DNA of 60,586 nucleotides, taken from contig NW_027192228.1 of assembly GCF_041956535.1 (NCBI RefSeq), forward strand, positions 57,170 through 117,755. Reading direction: 5' to 3'. The notes beneath the pieces were generated by a model, which saw nothing but the letters and a program-made list of their open reading frames with translations, made no database searches and was not told where the DNA came from. Made by a program: the position numbers and the translations under genes. The first letter of the stretch is position 1. Each line of letters starts with the position of its first letter. Positions 23,333-35,200 of the stretch are shown here, in pieces. The stretch is from Calcarisporiella thermophila CBS 279.70. Taxonomy: Eukaryota; Calcarisporiellomycota.

Positions 23333-24250
23333 ATGACAGATACATCCAATAATCTCTCCTCTATAAAGCACATAATCTTGGTGCTCTCGGGAAAAGGAGG
23401 CGTTGGTAAATCTTCAGTCACCGCCCAGCTTGCACTTTCTCTCAATGCCATGGGAAAGCGTGTCGGGGTTCTCGACATAGATCTCACCGGCCCGAGCATG
23501 CCCCGCGTCCTGGGTCTCGAGGGAAAACAGGTGCATCAGGCCTCCGGTGGGTGGATCCCGGTGTATGCAGACGAGGAGAAGCGGCTCTGCTGCATGTCTA
23601 TTGGATTTTTGTTGACAAATAAGGACGATTCAGTAGTATGGAGGGGGCCGAAGAAGAATGGTAATATTGGACGTAGATTTGGTCAAGATCGAGTGCTAAT
23701 GGTATTGATGTAACAGCCATGATCAGGCAATTTCTGACGGATGTCTGCTGGGGCGATCTTGACTACCTGCTTATCGACACACCGCCCGGCACGTCCGACG
23801 AACACATTGCTATTGTTGAAAACTTGCGTGAATACAACCCCGATGGAGCTGTGCTCGTAACTACACCTCAGGTATGTGTTCTGATGCTCTCTCTCTCTTG
23901 CTACTAGCTGCTTAGAGTTGCACTCACCTTAGGGCGTTGCGCTCTCGGACGTCCGCAAAGAATTATCTTTTTGTCGGAAGGTTCAGCTCCCGGTTCTGGG
24001 GGTAATCGAGAACATGAGTGGCTACATCTGCCCCCACTGCGAGGAGTGCACAAACATCTTCTCCACGGGGGGGGGAGAGGCCATGGCGCAGGAATTTGGC
24101 ATCCAATTCCTGGGAAGAATACCCATCGACCCCGTGTTAGTCAGTATGATGGACAATACCGGGGAGAATTCGCTCCTCAAAACATTTGGTGATAGCGCAC
24201 TAGCACCCTTGTTCAGAAAGGTCGTTGACCGGCTTGTGGAGGCATCATGA
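23333..24250 (+). CDS. CFD1: Cytosolic Fe-S cluster assembly scaffold Cfd1 (NUBP2)
   Basis: Exons 23333-23660, 23717-23871 and 23933-24250 give 266 residues. The start is the ATG at 23333, just upstream of a typical Mrp/Nbp35 N-terminus. The deviant Walker [10 protein letters not shown] lies at 20-28, a Walker B-like [13 protein letters not shown] near 133 and the C-terminal C194-P-H-C197 motif, which in the family holds the bridging 4Fe-4S cluster. There is no N-terminal four-Cys extension, which separates Cfd1 from Nbp35. With Nbp35 the protein forms the scaffold of the cytosolic iron-sulfur assembly pathway that supplies DNA polymerases, Leu1 and Rli1. It is convergent with IDH; a poly(A) signal lies 67 bp after the stop. 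Identification is strong. Confidence 0.95.
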
Positions 24251-24316
24251 GTTTATACCAACTGTCTGTACTCTTTCTTCCATGTCTACAGTAAATAATA
24301 ATCTATATTTTTATGA

Positions 24317-24322
24317 AATAAA
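24317..24322 (+). terminator. Polyadenylation signal of CFD1
   Basis: AATAAA 67 nt downstream of the CFD1 stop codon. Confidence 0.5.
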
Positions 24323-24462
24323 GCATTCCTACAACACAATCCCTCTCCCTCCCCTCCCAATAAGTGAATAGGCTGGAAAACTAGAAGAGTCCTGCGAGAA
24401 ATAGTAGCAATAGAGAGAATAAATAGATAATGCGAAGTCCAGCAATTCAATCCTTAGCGCCG

Positions 24463-26223
24463 TTAGTGTTTTCTGATCTCGGTAAAGGTCTCCTTCACAG
24501 CGTCCATAAAGTCTGTCGTGTTCAAGTAGTGCTCCCGTTTAAGCTTGCGACCATGGATGGCAAGGGCCAGATCTTTCGTCATCAATCCCCGGGTGTCCAC
24601 TGTCTCGATACATGCCCGCTCAAGCTGATCAGCAAATTGACCAAGCTCTTTGTTCCCGTCCAGTCGCGCACGATGGGCAAGCCCTCGCGTCCACGCGAAA
24701 ATGCTGGCAATCGGGTTGGTGCTGGTCTCGTTTCCTTTTTGGTGCTCACGGAAGTGGCGGGTGACCGTGCCGTGGGCGGCCTCGGCCTCCATGGTCTTGC
24801 CATCGGGGGTGAGAAGAACCGAGGTCATTAGTCCAAGCGATCCGTAGCCTTGGGCAACGATGTCGGATTGCACATCGCCGTCGTAGTTCTTCGTCGCCCA
24901 AACGAAGTTTCCGTGTGACTTCAACGCTTGCGCAACCATGTCATCGATGAGACGATGCTCGTACCACAGATTCTTGGCCTCGAAATCTTTTTTGTACTCG
25001 CTACATATGCACATAGAGTGGCCAAAGGATGTTTAGCGATTGGAGTTCTTCCGCACCCCCATGAAGAGTACCCTTACCTCTCGTAAATTTCCTGGAATAT
25101 GTCCTTGAACCGCCCGTCATACTTCTTCAAAATGGTATTCTTCGTGCTGAGGTATAGCGGCATTCCCCGGGAAAGGGCCAGGCGGAAGCACGAGTGGGCA
25201 AAGCCGCTAATGGACTCGTCGGTGTTGTACATGCCCAAGGCAACCCCCCTGTCCTTGAATTCATAGATCTGGTGCGTCTGGGGGGCGCCATCCTTGGGAG
25301 TGAAGATAAGTTCCAACTTGCCGGGCTGATCGATGACAATATCGGTCGCACGATACTATCCAAATACCATCCAATGTTCCCAATGAGGCTCTCCCATACT
25401 GTGTTTATGCAATTGTACATACCTGATCTCCAAAAGCATGACGTCCAATAATAATAGGATTCTCCCATCCTGGAATGATACGGGGGATGCGACGCAAGAT
25501 AATGGGCTCACGGAACACAGTTCCATTAAGGATGTTTCGAATGGTGCCGTTGGGGGATCGATACATCTTCTTCAGGTTGAACTCTATAGTAGTGTAGGGC
25601 TGGTCAGTTTTCATTTTATCTCGAAGGAGCTATTCAAGAGGAGTGTAGAACCTTTGACGCGCGCCTCGTCAGGTGTAATGGTAGCACATTTGATGCCGAC
25701 GTTGTATTTCTTAATAGCCTCTGCTGCATCGATGGTCACTTGATCGTTTGTCTATGCGGGGAAAGAGGGAAGAGGGCAGAATATATCACCTATGATTAAG
25801 ATTCCTCTCAGCTTTCTCGCATTCCAAATGGCTGCTTACCGCATCACGGTGGGTAATCCCCAAGTCATAGTATTTGACATCCAATTTAACATAAGGAAAA
25901 ATGAGCTAATATTCCGTAATTTATCAGAAATCGAATCGCATTAGAGGGCAGAACATCAATGATAGTGATATACCCGTTCTTTTATCATTTGCCAAATGAT
26001 CCTTGTCATTTCATCTCCATCCAGATCAACAACCGGGTTTTCTACCGCAATGCGGTTGTCCGTTGAGTCTATTGAATAGAAATGGAAATACACATCAGCA
26101 CTGAGGGAGTTAAAAGGAGAGGGGAAAATGTTCCCACGTACATGCACGATACGTAGCTGAGCGCAGAGCAAGGTGGGAAAGAGCTCTGGGGGCAGCAAGC
26201 TGCGATTTCAGGACGGAGAACAT
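24463..26223 (-). CDS. NADP-dependent isocitrate dehydrogenase, probably mitochondrial
   Basis: Seven exons are in phase (26223-26142, 26068-25974, 25905-25840, 25751-25652, 25583-25423, 25355-25078, 25000-24463) and give 439 residues. The N-terminus [20 protein letters not shown] is basic and hydroxylated without acidic residues, a mitochondrial presequence. The enzyme body carries [51 protein letters not shown] and the metal and coenzyme block YDGDVQSD, all characteristic of eukaryotic homodimeric IDH1/IDH2. It converts isocitrate to 2-oxoglutarate and makes NADPH. The tail ends in IRKH, with no peroxisomal -SKL. It is divergent from the HSDL2-like gene with 296 bp between starts. The yeast counterpart would be IDP1. 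Enzyme identity is certain; compartment is by prediction. Confidence 0.96.
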
Positions 26224-26519
26224 GATTGATGCGTGCAAAAGATGCCTTTGGCTTGAGACAAGTTTATCGAGAGGTTAGCTAGCCTTCAGAGGATAAAAAG
26301 GAGGCCGAGCGTTTTTCGAAACTTCATAAAGCGTAATTTTCTAAGCAACGTGATTCATTATTTTTAAGTTCAATCGACTATTCCCCAATTATCCCCGTCC
26401 GAGAGGATATCTAAATTAATCACATTCCCTTTTTTAACACGACGTATATAACCTCTCGAACCCTGTTCGCCCCAGGTTATTGCTTGGTTTTGTGTAAAAG
26501 AATTTTGCAAGCGTTCATA
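26224..26519. promoter_or_regulatory. Bidirectional promoter, IDH / HSDL2-like
   Basis: 296 bp separate the two ATGs. A plus-strand TATA-like stretch (GTATATAA) is near 26444. Head-to-head layout suggests co-expression of an NADPH source with a peroxisomal dehydrogenase; this is inference. Confidence 0.4.
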
Positions 26520-27741
26520 ATGTCACTGCGTGGAAAAACTTTGTTCATCACTGGTGCCTCTCGGTAAGTCTCTTTTGGCCATGGTCAGATTCGCTATTTC
26601 CTGAATGGACAGTGAAATCTTGTAATTTAGTGGCATTGGCCTAGCCATTGCTCTTCGCGCTGCCCGCGACGGTGCCAACGTCGCCATTGCCGCGAAAACG
26701 ACCACCCCGCATCCAAAAGTAGTGTTGCATTCAAATGCTCGCGTTCATTTATATCATGCTTAATAATTTGCTGTTTTAGCTCCCAGGAACTATATACACT
26801 GCTGCCGACGAGATAAAAAAAGCTGGAGGGAATGCTCTGCCCGTTGTATGCGACATTCGTGACGAAGACCAGGTAATCTTATATTTTCCTTTCTTTCTTC
26901 CTTTTGCTCTCTCTATTCATTTCATTCTCCACCTTAATGCCCTGCTTACGAATATAATAGGTGAAAAGCGCCATCCAGCAAACTGTGGATAAATTCGGCG
27001 GCATTGATATTGTAGTGAATAATGCTAGCGCCATTTCGTTGACCAATACGCAGAACACGACTTTTAAGAAGTATAATTTGATGAATGAAGTCAATGCGCG
27101 CGGTACTTGGCTTGTATCCAAGGTAACTAGCTAATTTCAACTACAGCTATAGATCGGAATTTACCACCCCCCTCCCACTTACGCAAATAGTATGCGATCC
27201 CGCACTTGATTAAATCCAAAAATCCTCATATCCTTATGATTTCGCCTCCACCCTCGATGAGTCAAGTCTGGTTCCGCAATCACGTTGCTTACACCATTGC
27301 AAAGGTAGGCTTCATACATATCCCTTTACGCAGCCATCCCCTTCAGAGACTATACGATATTAGATGGGCATGAGCATGTGTGTCCTTGGTCTTTCAGGCG
27401 AGCTGGAAGAGTATGGCGTTGGCGTTAACGCCCTCTGGCCGCTCACCATGATCGATACTGCTGCCTTGCAAATCCTTGGCGAAAAACTGAATGAGCGCTC
27501 TCGCACCCCCGAGATCATGGCGGACGCTGCCTATGCCGTTTTCATCAAGAATGGTCGTGAATTCAACGGAAATTTCCTGGTGGACGAGGTGTTCTTGCGC
27601 GAGGAAGGCGTCACTGACTTTGAGAAGTACGCCAGCGTTCCCGGAAGCAAGGAAATTGATCTGGACCTCTTCGTGGGGCCCGAGATCCTCGACAAGGTTG
27701 AGGAGCTGCGACAGAAACAGGGGACGAAGTCGAAGCTTTAA
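26520..27741 (+). CDS. HSDL2-like short-chain dehydrogenase, peroxisomal (ends SKL)
   Basis: Six exons from the ATG at 26520 give about 292 residues. The Rossmann motif TGASRGIG spans the first intron (residues 11-18). AAKTTTPHPKLPGTIYTAA, NNASAISLTNT and the catalytic YTIAK (Tyr163, Lys167), with a preceding SPPPSMS serine, closely follow human HSDL2. HSDL2 normally continues into a C-terminal SCP2 lipid-binding domain. This protein stops after the dehydrogenase domain and ends in Ser-Lys-Leu, a perfect PTS1 peroxisomal signal. HSDL2 acts in peroxisomal and mitochondrial lipid metabolism; the substrate is unknown. The gene is convergent with ERG7 (193 bp between stops). Confidence 0.92.
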
Positions 27742-27934
27742 GGATTCTAGTTTTGTAAATGATTTTCCTGTTTGTCTGATTATTTCCTCTCCATTTTTCT
27801 CCCATTGCTGCAATGCTTTTTGACGAGGAGGCCATCCGAGTAGTGTTTGTGTTCTTGTTTTCTGTCATCGCTAGGCCGATCACTGTTATTTTAGGATTTT
27901 CGAAATGAAATATTTTATTGACAGCTTGCTTGGA

Positions 27935-30895
27935 CTATTCTATGACTATTGGATCATTATATAAACGAGCAAAACGTCCTAATGCCATCAGTGTGAATGC
28001 AAACTTATAGTTGGGATAGCTGATGGTGCAAGTGTGGTTGAAGACGCCCTCCACCGCCTCCTGTTTGAATTCTCCATTCGGCTGCTGTCGCGTCATCAGC
28101 AGCCGGATGCCGCGCCGTATGGGGGCCTCGTCCGGGTATCTTGCAGCCATCAGGGCAAGGACGGCCCACGATGTGTTGACGACCTGTGCCGATTCCAGCT
28201 GATGATACACCTCGGTCTCGCAGGATTTGTAAGATTCGCCCCAGCCTCCGTCGGGGAGCTGTTTGCTCAGCAGGAACTCGCACCCTTTTTTCGAACACTC
28301 GCTAGTAGTAGAACGGGAAGCAGAGGTGCCAAGCTGGGTCAGCACAAACCCCATCCAAACAAGAGGGAGCCGACATGGTCCCCCCCCCCCCCACCAAAAA
28401 AAATATCATCCCAATTACCTGTTGTCATAGTATTCCCCGATGCTAGACAAAGCCTCCAAAGCACACCACGTACCATAGGTGAAACAAATGGCCCAACTTC
28501 CGTACCAGCTCCCATCGGGATTTTGCCGTCTCTTGACAAAACGGAAAGCATTCTCACAACAGCGCCTATTGGAATGCCGTTAGGGACTCACAGGCGACAC
28601 TTTTAGTTCCCCCACAAGTCGCAATTACCTTATCTCCATGGCGCGATAATCCGGATAGAATTTGGAAAACGCTTTAAGGGCGAGCAATATCGCCGTGGTG
28701 CATTCTGTATAGCTATACTCGACCATAATCTTACCGAACAGCTCAGCGGGATTAAGGAGCTCAAGCCAGGCTGGCCCGCGTATTTCTTCGTAAGTCGAGT
28801 AGCCGCCATCGCCGTTTTGCACGGAGAGTAGGATATCCACCGCTTGACACAGGCGCTCCTTGGATACTTTCTGAGTGATAAAGCTAACTCAATGGGGGTG
28901 GGAATAAGCAAACATGTCATCCATTTCAGGAGGTACATCATGAAGGTGTACCTGTATGTGTTCAAGTAGAGCACGGTTTTCATCGCCTCGGCAGTACAGT
29001 CCGAGACCATGTAGCCCTGCTCGCTTGTGCTAAACGGCCATGCTCCTATCGCAGGGCGGTGAAAGGTGTATTTATGGTGGGGAGTTTCACATTTGATTTG
29101 GGTATAGTCTAGGAAGTTGTAAGCCTTCAAGAAAACCGAGTGGTTCTTTGGATCCTTGGCCAGGCCTTTCGGGTCGGGAAATGAAACGAGGTGAGGTGAG
29201 TAGGTCCAGAAGAAAGTGGAGGAGGAAATATCACACCAACCTGCTTCGAGGGCGCCCTGCAGAATGAACGCAGTATCCCAGAGCTGCGAGCCATTGTTCC
29301 CGCTCATCATCATACCTTTAGGTCCGAGCCTTGGCAAACAGCAAGGAGGGGTCAGTCAGTTTGGAGGGACTTGTGGATAGGGAGAGGGACAAACCAGAGG
29401 AAGTCTCGATTCCGTATGAGGTGACACTTGAACGCCGCCGAGTCGGGCCCATCGACGAAAAACCGAATGACCATGTGCATCACCTTGTTAACCTGTCAGA
29501 GAGGGAATCGGATTAGAGTCTCAGCTCTCAAACGGATCAAGAGAAGCACCCCCTCTAACCGCAACCTACGGGTCCAATGTTCAGATAGGAAGTGTCCTCG
29601 TCCTCTAAACAAATGCATTTGTACACCTTGTCCAATGCCCGTTTTCGAAGAAACGAGTTGGGAAGGTTCTCGTAGAGATTCAGCGCAGCTATCAGCACCA
29701 CATTAGCGAATTGCCAAGGCATTTTTTTTCTCCCTTAGAGAATATGTTCCATGCAGCACTCACCGTGGGCAATATTCAATAGAGTTGAGTGCGGGGTATA
29801 TTCGTCTGCTTTACAAATATTGTTGCGATGAGCTGGCCAGTGAATCGTCTCGTACCGTTGAGTATAGAGTTCCTAATTCGGGACCATGCAATTCAACATC
29901 CAATAGAATAATCCATTCGCGGAAGCGCCGCATGCTCACCTCTCGGAGGGCATGTACTAATGGGGTTTCCTTTCCCACCAGTCTTCTTCCATAGATGTAC
30001 GACATTGGCAAGTAGATGGCTCGGGTATGAACCCAGAAATGCTTAGGATGAAGAGGCAATGTGTCGGGAACAAGCCAGAGTTCGGGCGGAACTGGATTCA
30101 TCCCCTCCCAGCCGTACACCCCTAAAAGCGAAAGCCAAAACTTGCCCCAGGAGGCGCACCCGGTGGCCCCTCCTAATCAGCACGAGGGGGCATTTAATGG
30201 CTGGTGGTGAAAATCCAAATGCAAGAGGATGGAAAGATACCTTGTTTATGCAGGTTTGCTCGGGCCTTTTCAAGGACCGGGTGGGTTGGCTCCAAGCCAA
30301 GAAGACGAAGGGCACAATAGTTGAGAGCGGTTCCGAACACGGTCGCTCTCCCGGTGGTATGTCTGCGAGAAAGAGAGAGGGAAGGAGAAAGGGTGTCAGT
30401 GCAAGAGAGGCGGCGCCGGGGGGGGCGCCTGCTCGACTGTCCTTACATTCCCCAACCGCCATCGGAGCGCGCGGTGTTGATAAGATATCTCTTCAGCTCT
30501 AGCTTCTCGGGCTCGGGGATAGGCGTCTCGCACACGTAGTATGAAATGACCAGCCCGGGAATAAGGAACTCCGGCCCTCCGTACTCGCCTGCCCAGTGGC
30601 CATCCTCCGTCTGGAGAAGCTTGACGAACTCAAAAGCGTTGCATGCAGCCTCCTGGGCGGTTCTCGGCCGCGACAGCTCCCTCGCCTCTTCCTAGAGTCG
30701 CGGGGCCCGTGGGCATTAATTCCTGGACGGACCCCATCGGGGCAGAAGGCCACAATAACGAGGCTCACTTACTATGGGGAGGCCGATATGGTATTTCTCG
30801 CACGTCGTCTGCGGGCCGCTGTCTGAGTAGCACCACACCTGGGCCCCGTGCTTCACCTGAAGCCTCCAGCGACGAAGTTCGGTGAAGGTCTGCAT
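27935..30895 (-). CDS. ERG7: Lanosterol synthase (oxidosqualene cyclase)
   Basis: A multi-exon minus-strand gene of roughly 720 residues. It starts at the ATG at 30895 ([17 protein letters not shown]), continues through [41 protein letters not shown] and [17 protein letters not shown], and ends at 27935. The catalytic block [13 protein letters not shown] (about 28970-29010) supplies the aspartate that protonates the epoxide. QW repeats such as [19 protein letters not shown] and LPDGGWGES are typical of the fold. The C-terminus keeps [16 protein letters not shown]. The enzyme cyclises 2,3-oxidosqualene to lanosterol, the first sterol of the ergosterol pathway, on ER or lipid-droplet membranes. 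One intron contains a run of 13 C (28380-28392) followed by A. The exon series has no stop or frameshift. Identity is certain; some exact splice sites in the middle are approximate. Confidence 0.93.
28380..28392. repeat. C13 homopolymer in an ERG7 intron
   Basis: Thirteen consecutive C on the plus strand (G on the transcribed strand), followed closely by an A run. It lies inside an intron and does not disrupt coding. Length is prone to sequencing error. Confidence 0.8.
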
Positions 30896-32293
30896 ACTTT
30901 CGCGGGGGGAGAGCAGGTCTAGCGGAAAAAAAGAGCCCGTTCGGACGTCGCAGTAGGAAAAAAAAAAATCCCGCCCTTTTAACTGACTCTGGCGGGGAGT
31001 GGCCTAGTGACAATATATTTTTCGACCAAAGCCAGAGGGAGGCCAGTCACGGATTTTATTTCGCACCTAAGAAACAAAATCCCCTTGCGTGCATGGGTGG
31101 GGGGTTGCATGATGCCTCTCGCCTCATTCCACCCCCGGCCAATGCTGGGAAATCCGGACCCGGCTTGCACGGCCAATCTTGCTCGAATTTCTCCAGCGCG
31201 GCTGCCGCGCAAGGCCGCAGGAATGGAATGTGAAAGCACCCGCCCCGCAGATAAGGAAATTCCCCATCCTCCGCCGCCCCCTCCCAGCCTGTGTATGGCG
31301 GCTGGCCTCGTCCTGGAGCCCCCGGCCGGCCCTTGGGTGCATGGACAGTCTAGCATTTGTCGTCACTGAGGACAGCCCCTGAAACCGACTTCATCTTCGA
31401 GCAGCCCGCAGCGCTATCATGCCCCTCCACGTCATCGTCACCCTAGCGAGAATGCGATCTGAGACGGCCTATTTTGCCTTGGGGCTTGCGACCGCCTCAT
31501 GGGGAGAAATACAGGCAATGGCGATGGACTTGGCAGGCTGCACGCATTCTCCGGCACTGAAACATACAAATCTTCCCGCCAACGCTTTTCCTCACCGTCA
31601 CATCACTTTGTTTAACCACCCTCCCGACTCAGGCTTGCTCCCATCCTATGGTGGCCGGGCCCTCATCCTGCTCTAAGGGCATGGCGCATCTTCCAACTTC
31701 GGCCCTCCCCACTTCGGAGCCCAACCCCCCCCTTCCCCCAAAATGGCGATTTTGTCCAAGCGTGCTGCTCTCCCGGGACTTTTTGGCAACCCACCTCCAA
31801 TTTGCCACGCTGGTGGGTGACGCGCGTTCCGGAAACAGGCCCAAATTTCATCGTGCCAAATCTCATCACTGCGCCACCCATTACGATCGAAGAGCCCACC
31901 TCTTACCTTCGCCTCCAGCGATCCGGTGCAGCATACGGGCCCAAAACAGAAAGGGAATCTGTGTTGAGGGTGGGTCCAAGTTCAAACCGCCCCTCCCTCG
32001 GGAATAAATAAATTTCCTTATTAGGCAGCCATGTTTGGAATGGCATGGCAGTTTAGGAGAAGGCTTGTCAGGTCCTATCCGGATTTTACATAAAAGCGTC
32101 GATTCTAGTCTCCCTTGAGAGGTAGCGAAACGAAGAAAATTAGCACTCTTTTTATTTTGGAAGAAAAACACTTGACAGCAATAATAATAATCATAATAAT
32201 AATAAAAATTAAAAAAAATGAATAAAATTATACATTACAAAAAAAAAAGAGACAAAAAAGTTAAAAGGCGTAGATATTGTTTTCCAGTGGCTC
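30896..32293. other. GC-rich intergenic region between ERG7 start and TRA1 end
   Basis: Up to about 32.0 kb this 1.4-kb stretch is far richer in C and G than the other intergenic regions, with runs of C and many chance ORFs on both strands. The last 250 bp turn AT-rich (simple TAA/AAT repeats near 32180-32250) and form the TRA1 3' flank. No gene, exon or RNA was recognised. It should contain the ERG7 promoter. Confidence 0.5.
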
Positions 32294-35200
32294 TCAGAGC
32301 CAGGGCATCCAAGTGCACTCCATCAGGGACAAATTCTTGACGTTGGTTGCCTGGCCCACGAGCTCAAGCAATGATTGGTTGCAGGGGGTCGCGGAATTCA
32401 GGCCCTTCTCCCGATCCGTCTTGCACGAGAGCAGCTGGGCCCGTCTCAGCACGAGGTTGACATTCTCTGTGACCTTCTCGCGCATGTTGATCTCGAACTG
32501 CTGGGGCTGGCGCTGGATATGTTGCCACGTCACGAGATCGTCGCGCACAAAGACGGTGAGAAATTGGTCGAGCTCAAACTCGGGCTCCGTAAGGCAGCGT
32601 GCAATGGCCATCAGCGACGACGCAAAGAGCCCCTCCACCCCCACCGGCGTCACAAACTCCTGCAGGTTGGGGGTAAGTCGGAAGGGGACCGCCTCCGGAT
32701 TGTGGAACAGTGGGCCGTTGGCATTGGCGTTAGGCGACCAAACTATATTTCAACACAAGGAAAAAGGAAAGACAGATTGGAGCGATTAAGTACTTGGCAA
32801 GTGCCACTCTGTCAAGCGCAAAGCACTTACTCGGCAACAGCTCGCTCATCCACAAGTTGCCTGTGCTACGAGAGATGTTGACCTTGGTCGGTAGGCGATG
32901 CCCAATGCACATGATATACGTCATGAAGGTAGCCGACGCAAGCTGGGTCGTGAACTGCCGGCGCGCCATCCAGTAGTCGGTGTAGGATTTCATGGTTCTC
33001 CACATGAACTGCAGCGCAGGAAGAGGTCAGTACGTTGATACAAAGGGTATCGAAGGGGAGCTAAGCAAGGAAACTTACCGTGGAGAGCAGATTATTGGGC
33101 ACCATACGCGAGGATATCTCGTCAAAGATCTCTTGCTTCAAGTTGGCATTTTCGGATTTCTAAGGAGGAAAACGGAGGGGTCAGAGCGAGTGGGGAACTC
33201 GGGGGAGGCGAGTGGATAATGGAAAAGGTAACTTACCGTCTTTTTGTGGTCCATGCTGGCGCGCACCATATCTATATAGGTTTGCACGCAATCATCCCGG
33301 TGCATCCCCACCCTCTCGCAGTGATCCTCATACACATCCTGTAGGGTGCAGCTTGATGGGTCGTCCTCCACGATGCGAATATGCGGAGCTAACGGCACAA
33401 TCACCGGGAGGGTGAATGACAAATTCCGCATCCGGCTCTCCTTGCGCCGCTCGAGCACATTGTTCAAAATGCGGAAAAATTGCACAATTCTCTCCTCGCG
33501 TCGACCTTGTCGCGCTGCCGGGTTCTGGACCGCAAACGGATGCAGACTCCCGTCGTGGCCACGGATGGTGATGCGGCGATAGCAGCTGCCATGGGCACGG
33601 ATGAGCTCTACGTCGGGCAGGAACCGGTCGATGCGCACGAAATCGTTGTTGGAATCACGCAACAGGAGATACTGGCCGGGTATCTCGACGTCATCGAATT
33701 TCTGGTGTTGGAACTCGACGAGATAGTGACTGCAATGCTCCAAATTGATGCGACGCGGTTTGCTGTCGAGAATAGCTTCAAACCGGTCTCTCCAGGCACG
33801 CAGTCGCTCCACGTATTCAATCAAACTCGGCTTCGAATGAATCAGGTCAGCCTCGAACGCCTGCCTCATGGGGCCGGGGTAGAGGTTTTGTGAAAATCGC
33901 TGGATGTTATTCTCCACGTTGGGGGGAAGCTGGCCTTTGTCGCTGATGATGTGCAGGCGGTTTAGCAGGTTCGTCAACCCGTCATTAAGAAGGGCCGCGA
34001 TCAAGCGGTACATATCATCATTAGGGGTGGGTTTGAGACGTTGCTGGATCTGGTCCACCATCGACTCCATGGAGAGAGCAAGAAGTGGATAGGCGGTCTT
34101 CAAAATGGCCATGAGATCATCTGCATGCTCCCAAGGCTGCCTGTTCTGAGCCGTGGCCTGTTGCCCAGAAGGAGCGGACTGCGTGGAGGATTGCATGGGC
34201 GACGGCTGTTCACCGGTACCACTAGGACGCGAACCTTGGGATTGGTTCGTGGTCATTCTTGGTGTTGTTTGCTGCTGTGACTGAGTCTGCTGCTGCTGTT
34301 GTGGTGACATGTTCTGCCCTGGTGATTGAGGTGGGATGGCGGGCGACTTTTGCCCACCAGCCGCTGGAGTTGGGGCTTGCACGGGCGAGATGGCAGGTGT
34401 AGATTGCTGCATGGACGAATTTTGACCAGGCGTCACAGGGGTGGCAGGGGCTGGAGTGCCGGGCTGACTTGCGTGAGCTCCGGACTCCGGATTCTGCTGT
34501 GACGAGGGGCCGTGTTCATTAGCCTTATCTGATGCATCGTTAGCGTTGTTGACGCCGGGTGTAGTAGAGGAAGGGGCAGGTGTGGTCGCGCTGGCTGGAG
34601 CTGGGGTGGATGGCTCCGAGGTTTCCTGTGGTTGACCATTGGCTTTTCCGTCAGCAGCGGGCTGAGTTTGTTCGGTTGGAGTAGCCTGTGCCGGTGACGC
34701 CGAGGGTGCGGCTGGTGTAGAGCCTGATGAGGATGCACTCACCGGCGGGGGCATCGACCCGGTCACCTGTCGACGAAGCAGAACATAGTCCTCCTTCATG
34801 GTTCGCAGCTGGAAGTATAGAGCCTATGGTCACGGTAATTCGTGGTTAGCACAAAACCTCCCCAACATCAAAATCAAAGAAATTCCCACCTGTGGATATT
34901 GTTTCGCAATCTTGAATAGGATTTGACGCACATATCGAGCCTCCTTATATTGTAGCGATGTCAGCATTTGAGGGATAAATGTGATCCAATACCAAGTGGG
35001 CATCTCTCCACGATACGCTTCGAATGCCCGGGAGATAGTGCCTTGCTGATCGTCGAGACTAAGGAGCCATAAGATACGAACCAGATATTTGCGTGATTTC
35101 CCATTTTTGTAGATACCAGCCGCCTGCAAGTAGCAGCTCACCGAGTTGTTTGCGTACGACAACTCAGTCGGCTTCTCCTTGAACAACCGGTCATGATATT

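Noticed and set aside
30979-32010. Many overlapping ORFs on both strands in the GC-rich island
   Set aside because: High GC lowers stop frequency; none shows a domain, signal peptide or splice pattern.
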